Below the pieces are notes generated by a model that was not told the DNA's origin, ran no database searches, and saw only the letters and a list, made by a program, of their open reading frames with translations. DNA of 64,000 nt from Bipolaris cookei (lineage: Eukaryota > Ascomycota > Dothideomycetes > Pleosporales > Pleosporaceae). Of the stretch, positions 57,726 to 64,000 are shown piece by piece; the stretch's first letter is position 1, and every line of letters begins with the position of its first letter. A program made the position numbers and the translations under genes. Location of the stretch: contig NRSV01000020.1 in NCBI GenBank assembly GCA_002286855.1, forward strand, positions 62,001 through 126,000. The letters are read 5' to 3'.

Positions 57726-60373
57726 TTAGTGGCCCCCATTCTTCCTAAAATTAAGCAGCTGAGACAAGCTTGCCAAGCTGCATCCACTCTTGAGGAAGTC
57801 ATGGCTGATCAGCTCCGATGCACTAGCTCGCGATTTGACGTCAACACACAGACAGACCGACAGGAATGCCTTGAGCTCCTTGGAAAGCTTGTCTGGCTTC
57901 TTGAGACGAGGGGTACCGTTAGTGGCGATGAGATACAGGGCCTTGAGGGGCTCCTCGTTGAGATATGGCGGCTCAGACTCAATCATCTCGATAGCCATGA
58001 TACCCAAAGACCAGATATCGACCTTGTTGCCGTACTCTTTTTGCTTGACGACCTCGGGCGCCATCCAGTATGGAGTCCCGACCATGGTTGCACGCTTGCT
58101 ACGTTGCTCAGTGAGCTTGGCGCTAAATCCAAAATCCGCTATAACGGGTTAGTAAGGTACAGAGAGATCGTGATAAGCGAAAACGTACTAATCTTAACAT
58201 TACCGCGGCCATCGAGCAAGACGTTATCACTCTTGATGTCTCGGTGAATAATGTTCAAATTGTGGAGATATTCAAGACCTTTGCAAGTCTATCAAAAGTT
58301 AGCATATGTTTAGAAGAATATAAAGGAAAGACTGACCTCGAAGCAAATGGTGGCAATCTGGTCTTCGCTGATGGAAGGGTTGTTGTCAATAATGTCAGTC
58401 AAGGCACCTCCCTCCATAAACTCCATGACGACCCAAAGTTCGGACTGCTCTTCTTGCAGGAAAGCATCCAAGAAGTTGACAATGTTGGGATGCTTGCTGT
58501 CCTTCATGACAATGATCTCGTTCACAATTAGCTCCTTGCGGGGCTGATTACGAAGGTCCATCTGCTTAATGGCAACTTGAGCACGTGGTCCGTTTTCCTG
58601 CATGACCCTCCTGGCCATTGGTGACGTGGCGCCTTCGCGGATACGAGCTACGTAGACAGAGCCACTAGCACCTTGGCCAATCTTCTTTTGCTTGTTGTAC
58701 GAATCCAGGGGCCTTTCCTTGGACACGACTTCGCGGAGTTTGGCCATGACCTCGCTCTCCGACATGCTCGACATGCGCACGTCTTTGCGTTGGGGCTCGT
58801 CCTTGGGCTTGGCTGTGAGGGCCTGCTCGGCCTTCTTGACAGCATCGCTGACGGGAGCGGCAGGTTTAGCAACATTCAATGGCTTGGGAGCAGCAGATGA
58901 GCCCTGGTACTGCTTTTGTTGTTGTTGTTGCTGCTGCTGGCCATTGTTGGCGCGAGGGACCTGTCCGCTTGAGCCCTTGTAGCTGCTGTTGGGCTGAACG
59001 GGCGGTCGCTGTTGTTGAGAAGATGACTTGGAAGGAGAAGAGCCATAGTTGCCGTTTTGTTGTTGAGGAGCTGGGGGAGCTGGACGCTGTGCAGCCATCT
59101 GGCGCAATGAACCCGGAGGCTGCTGTGATTGCTGCTGGTTCCTCGCGGCACTTGGAGTTGATGGCGCAGGACGACTGGGGTTGTATCGTTGACCTGAAGG
59201 GCTTGTGTCGCGTGCTTCGTAGCCGCCTCCGCCGATTTCCTGTTGAGCCAATGGAACCTTTTTCTGCGGTAGCGAAGCATTGTACGCAGCCAGCTCCTCG
59301 CGCTCGCGCTCGTAATCCTGCTGTCTCTGTCGCTCACGTTCGCGCTGCATTCTTGCCTGTTCTTCTTGTCGTCTCCTCTCCTGGTCATAGCGGTCCTGTT
59401 GCTGTTGCTGTTGCTGTTGCTGTGAGGCAGAGTTTTGTTGACTAGAATAGCCTTGTTGAGGCGGCGTGTTCTGGCGACTGGAGCTGTAGCTATCCTTGCG
59501 TGGGTAACCACCAGGGGGTGCAGGGCGTGGAGGTGCAACAGAATTCCCACCGCCTGAATAGCCCAGTTGCTTGTCCATTCCAGCACTGCCTGGCGGGGTA
59601 GGTGTAAGACTTGGATATTGTTGAGGGTCTTCTGATCGCTTGACAAGCTTCTCGGTGTAAAACTCGAGGACCTCGAGGACGGCCTTTGGATTCTTTGCGT
59701 AGTCATCTTTGGTAAGTGCAGATGCGGTGAGCAGCTTCTCCCATTCGACAGGCAGGCCAACGAAAGCACCGCTGTTTGGATCGAAGCCTACGTGTACTCT
59801 GTGCGTGAAATTTGTGGGGTTGCTGACGCCACCCATGCTAGGACATCGCTGATAGATGCTATCGATCCACGAGTAAACTTCATCATCGGTCTCGACTTTG
59901 CATGTAATGATCTTGGTGGGACCATCGCGGGGTGGCGACGAGCCTTTGCTGGGGTTGAGTGCGCGGGTGATTTCAAAAGACAGGGGCTGTGTGTCGGATC
60001 GCTCGACACCCAGAATGTCTCGTAGTTGAATGGAGTTGGATACCTTTGAGGCGTTTGGGCTCTTGAAGAAATTGAGCTCAAACTCGCGCAGCACCAGCCA
60101 GCGATCTGCCCAGACGAAGGATTTGAATAGGCCCTCGTCCTTGACTTTGACCATGCCTTCTTTGACTGTGGACGTGGACGAACCGCTTCTCTCGGTCTGT
60201 GTGCGAACAAGGGACATTTGAGAGCCGTTGTTCATACCGGGCGACTGCATACTTAGGCCAGCCATATTGCCTGGCAGTGTGTTGCTAGTGTTTGGGGTAA
60301 GGGCGAGGCGGGGACGATCTGTTGGTGGCCGCGGTGCGGGACCAGGGTTCATGAACTGTTCGCGGGAATACAT
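57726..60373 (-). CDS. CLA4: p21-activated kinase Cla4 (PH, CRIB, STE20-type kinase)
   Basis: Exons 60373-58337, 58288-58189 and 58138-57726 give 849 residues. Domains in order are a PH domain (about 71-180, KEGMVKVKDEGLF...RWLVLREFEL), then a CRIB/PBD (about 185-230, NPTNFTHRVHVGFDPNSGAFVGLP) for GTP-bound Cdc42. A long Gln/Pro/Ser-rich linker with two polyglutamine tracts comes next. The kinase has IGQGASGSVYVA, AIKQMDL, HRDIKSDN, DFGFSAKL and GTPYWMAPE, all intact. The PH domain separates Cla4 from Ste20. It acts at sites of polar growth, septation and septin organisation downstream of Cdc42. The last two introns were needed to join HRDIKSDN and DFG in frame. Confidence 0.95.
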
Positions 60374-62953
60374 ACTGCGATGTCGTGATTAGTTGGAGTC
60401 TGCGTGGGCTGACGAGCAGCGACGTGTGCTATCTGAGTCGGACCGGGCTCCGGCGAGTAGTCACGGTGGCTGCGGCGAAGAAGCAAAAAAAAAGGCCGTA
60501 GACGAGTGATGGCTGAGAAGGGGCGGGAGAGGCGAAGAGGACAGTGAGGATACTTACATGGGCAACCTCTAATTTAGACAATAGCTCGAGGGGCCTTTAG
60601 CAGGCAACTGTGGTAGCGTCTGGGGAGCGCGTAGTCACCTCGGAAATGCAATGGTGAGTGCTGGGGGATGCGGTGAATGGCGGGGTGAAGGGTAGTGGAT
60701 GGAATCAACAGGCAGCGGGGAAGGGCGCAGCCTTGAACACGAGTGAGAGAGAGGGAGAGAGAGAAAGAGGGCAGACTCGGGTCGGGTCGACAGTTACGCA
60801 GCGGGCTGGGCGTCGGCAGAGGGAGTGGTAATGGTGGAGCAACACCGGGCGAGTCTTTGGGGTGGAGCGTCGCGCGGAGCGGGCCAGCAGCAATGCGAGG
60901 GCTTGGGCAGCTGGCGGACGGGCCAGTAGTGCTGAGAGAGGAGCGGGTGCGGCTGCCAATGGTTCAGAAGGGCAATGCGTCGCACACCAGGGATGGGCTC
61001 AATGGAAAAGCCACATGGGGGGGATGGAGGTGAGGTCAGGGTGGATAGGAGAGGGTTGGGCAGCCAGCGAAAGAGAGAGCACGGTGGTGAGTGCTGTATC
61101 GTCGAGGCGGGCTGTCTTTACTAGTGGAACCCTTTCTCCTGGCTCAGCGTGGAGCATGCACATGTGCAGCCAGACGGCGCGCTAACGCTGCTCTCACGTG
61201 CGGCCGGAAGTCTCGAGTCGAGGCCAGATGGGCGGAATGGGCACAACGAGCGCCATGGGCATGCAGATGCTGCCGATTGTCCAGGCCAAGGGGGCGGCTA
61301 TGTGTTTCACGGGCGCGTAGGCGCGACAGTGGTACTAACAGACGGTGGCTGCGTGATGGCCATCAACGTTTCAGAGGGCAGCGCTCGCCGGCGCCTGAAA
61401 CTCTTGCAGCTGGCGTCTATAGCCCGGCCTGGCTGTCACGCAAATGTCGCCCATGGCCTTGGAGGGACTACATACATGTAGCTCGTCTGGTTGAGCGTTT
61501 CACGTCAAGCGGCACTCGATGCACCGGGCATCGATGCCCTGGCCCGTTTTAACCCTCGGGTCGACGGCGCCCGCAGCCAGTTGGTGGCCGTCTTGACTAA
61601 GTACACGTCTGTGTATCGACTAAGTACGTGGTACATGTCCATACATAGATACACACTTGGTCTACACCCGGATAGACACATGCTCCATTGTCGATACAGC
61701 CACTACCATCCCTGTCCCAGCAGCCGTCGGCCATGCACGTCATTGCAAGAAGACGCCACTAGATCAATGTGTTGCATTCTCCATGGAAAGGCCCCAGAAG
61801 CTTCTTCCACCCTACCATGGTCTCGCCCGGACAGCGGGGCGATCCAGCATCATGGCCTCCAAGATGTCTTCGGAGATTGCTGTTGATTGGGCCCGTGCAG
61901 TGACAAAGGTGCTGGCTGTGCTCGGGCATCGATGTATGTTTGCGTAGTATTGCGTAGTATTGTGTAGTATTGTGTAGTATTGTGTAGTATTGTGTAGTAT
62001 TGTGTAGTATTGTGTAGTATTGTGTGGTATTGTGTGGCGAGTACATTGCATGTACACAGACAACACGAAGCCGTTGATTGGCAGCCATGGCAGCAAGGTT
62101 GATGCAGGCGAGCTTAATAGGAACATCGTGGCCGGTCGCGCTTTCCTCGCAGCCACCCAAGTGGTTCGTTCCTTCCCACCTGGGCCTGCATGTAAGGATG
62201 GATGGATTACAAGCAGCCTCCCTCCACTACACCGGTACACCCAACACCACCGACTTCTCACACCGCCGGGCGCAGAGGCCTGTTGCCGCCCAAGCCCGCC
62301 TGTCCGCATTTTGGCTAATTCATCTCACCCCCACGGTAACGGTGCTAACGAGCATGCCAGACTGATGCCAGACTGACAACAAACCAACAAGCACTCTTCA
62401 AGTGCCCTGGCACGTGAGACGTGGCTACAGCCATCATCCAGGCCATGGCCGTCACCCAGCAAAGTACGTACCCACGATAGAGTACATGCATGGAGTATAC
62501 ACATACACACAGCGCCTGCCCAATCAGCGTGCACCCACCCACGAGGCAAGTGGGGGCAGCAGCTCCTACAAAACCACCCAATCTGTTCGCTGCGCCTCCC
62601 TTGCGTCCTCATATTGCTGCTACATAGCCATTCTTACCCGCAGCCATCAACACCAATTGCACCGCCAATCCTGTCTTGTTGCAATAAAAAAACAAGGTCG
62701 AGTCCCACCAACCACTGCCCTCTTCCGCCTTTAGGCCAGCCGACAAGCGAGCGGACCCAGGGGCCCCGCTACCATTCGACCGGGGTCTCACCGACAGCCG
62801 AGTCCGCGCCCGCAGTGAGCCATCCATCCATTGTTTTGGCTGGCCGTTGGAAAACACAACGAGGCTCATTGTCAGCCTGCATCGCATATCCACACCTCCC
62901 GACTCCTGCCCCCGTGTGCCTACGCCCTCGCCGAGCACTGATGCACCCCAAAC
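60374..62953. promoter_or_regulatory. 2.6-kb divergent region, CLA4 / alpha-actinin
   Basis: It probably contains long leaders or promoters for both genes. Bases 60740-60770 are a GA-rich repeat on the plus strand. A 10-bp minisatellite at 61941-62037 is listed separately. Overlapping ORFs occur in this GC-rich DNA but none shows a domain. Confidence 0.5.
61941..62037. repeat. 10-bp minisatellite (TGTGTAGTAT), nine units plus a partial
   Basis: Nine head-to-tail units run from 61941 to 62030, then a partial unit. The first two read TGCGTAGTAT, six in the middle are identical TGTGTAGTAT, and the last reads TGTGTGGTAT. Variants at both edges with identical units in the middle fit recent expansion of the core. 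Confidence 0.95.
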
Positions 62954-64000
62954 ATGGCGCCGCTTGAACAGCAATGGGTCAACGTCCAGCAAAAGACCTT
63001 CACCAAATGGTGCCCATCTCTGCCCGCCCCCTCTCCGCGCTACTACTAACCACACCAATGCAGGCTCAACAGCAAACTAAAGATCCGGAGCGTCGAGATC
63101 TCAGACCTCATCACAGACCTCTCTGATGGAGTATGCAACCCCGCCTCTCCTTCTCTCTGCCCCCGCACCCACCCACTAACCCTGTCCAGATCATCCTGAT
63201 CCACCTCCTGGAGATCCTCAGCAACGAATCCCTCGGCCGATATGCCTCGCGACCAAAGCTCCGTGTCCAAAAGTTTGAAAACGTCAACAAGTCACTCGAC
63301 TTCATCCGCAGCAGGAGGATCCAACTCACAAACACTGGCGCTGAGGATGTCGTTGACGGCAATAGCAAGATCATCCTTGGTCTCATATGGACCCTCATTC
63401 TCCGCTTCACCATTAGCGACATCAACGAAGAGGGTCTGAGTGCAAAGGAGGGTCTTTTGCTATGGTGTCAGAGAAAGACGGCTTGCTACGATGAAGTCGA
63501 AGTACGCGACTTCTCCACTAGCTGGAACGATGGATTGGCATTGTGAGTCGACCATGGTGTTTCCCCCCACACCCCGTTGACCTAACACGCAAACAGCTGC
63601 GCCCTGCTCGACATTCACCGCCCCGACCTCATCGACTACGACAGCCTCGACAAGAATGACCACCGCGGAAACATGCAACTCGCGTTCGACATTGCCTCCA
63701 AGGAGATTGGCATCCCCGACCTGCTCGACGTGGAGGATGTGTGCGACGTGCCCAAGCCCGATGAACGATCCCTTATGACATATATTGCCTACTGGTTCCA
63801 TGCTTTCTCGCAGATGGAACGAGTCGAAAACGCCGGCCGAAGAGTAGAAAAGTTTGTGGCAAACATGCAAGGAGCATGGCAGATGCAAAACGACTTTGAA
63901 AGGCGTATGCGCGAGCTGCTAGGCCAGATTGCTAAGCAGCAGTCACAATGGGAGGAAGCCACGTTTGACGGGACATATGCCGATGCAAGGGCCCAATCCG
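62954..64000 (+). CDS. alpha-actinin (5' part, runs off the window)
   Basis: Exons 62954-63009, 63064-63130, 63190-63542 and 63597 onwards are in frame to the window end. Two calponin-homology domains are visible. CH1 (about 6-115) opens WVNVQQKTFTKWLNSKL and includes IILIHLLEILS and RFTISDI. CH2 (about 120-235) includes GLLLWCQRKTACYD, FSTSWNDGLAFCALLDIHRPDLIDYD and LMTYIAYWFHAFSQ. A helical, spectrin-like region begins after it. This order is alpha-actinin (Ain1 in fission yeast), which cross-links actin filaments at the cytokinetic ring and cell cortex. Calcium-binding EF hands should lie beyond the edge. Fimbrin has EF hands first and four CH domains, so it is excluded. Confidence 0.93.

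Noticed and set aside
1..64000. CRISPR array, bacterial operon, prophage or integrative element
   Set aside because: The DNA is eukaryotic with spliced genes. The only direct repeats are the 17-bp transposon units, a minisatellite and microsatellites.

Overview
The window is nuclear DNA from a filamentous ascomycete. Genes are split by short GT-AG introns of about 45-120 nt, and conserved eukaryotic genes lie on both strands. They include LAA1-like, ADE16/17, CHZ1, GLT1, YME2, ADK1, BET1, RVS161, MSW1, CDC34, CorA/MNR2-type, SPC1, RBX1, CLA4 and alpha-actinin. Protein style, a pogo-class transposon and a small catabolic cluster fit Dothideomycetes (probably Pleosporales); that placement is inferred from general resemblance only. 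Exon boundaries were worked out by hand from reading frame, GT-AG sites and family conservation.

Layout. 1-2983: 3' part of a large HEAT-repeat gene (HEATR5/Laa1 type). 3106-13148: a candidate catabolic cluster with an NmrA-like reductase, a carotenoid/stilbene-cleaving oxygenase carrying an in-frame TGA, a SnoaL-like protein, an aldehyde dehydrogenase divergent from it, and a Zn2Cys6 regulator. 14179-19229: a Nudix protein with a possible membrane tail, the bifunctional purine enzyme Ade16/17, and the H2A.Z chaperone Chz1. 19230-23152: 3.9 kb without a gene. 23153-31607: GLT1 (NADH-glutamate synthase) containing a 635-residue intein with a LAGLIDADG endonuclease domain. 32219-37976: YME2, ADK1, BET1. 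38428-40293: a complete pogo/Tigger-like DNA transposon with terminal inverted repeats built from a 17-bp tandem unit and TA target duplications. 40698-41715: a short-chain dehydrogenase broken by a one-base frameshift. 41929-51394: RVS161, mitochondrial TrpRS, CDC34, a CorA-type transporter, SPC1 and RBX1. 52188-60373: a PNRC-motif (Edc1-like) protein, a proline-rich unknown protein, and the PAK kinase CLA4. 62954-64000: the 5' part of alpha-actinin.

How the genes work together. The oxygenase, aldehyde dehydrogenase, SnoaL-like protein, NmrA-like protein and Zn2Cys6 factor could cleave a stilbenoid or apocarotenoid, oxidise the aldehydes released and control this locally. CDC34 and RBX1 are partners in SCF ubiquitin ligases. 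RVS161 and CLA4 both act in actin-based polarity and endocytosis, and alpha-actinin bundles actin; their proximity is probably chance. The most striking item is the GLT1 intein. It sits immediately before a cysteine that should serve both as splicing nucleophile and as a [3Fe-4S] ligand of glutamate synthase, so enzyme maturation should depend on protein splicing.
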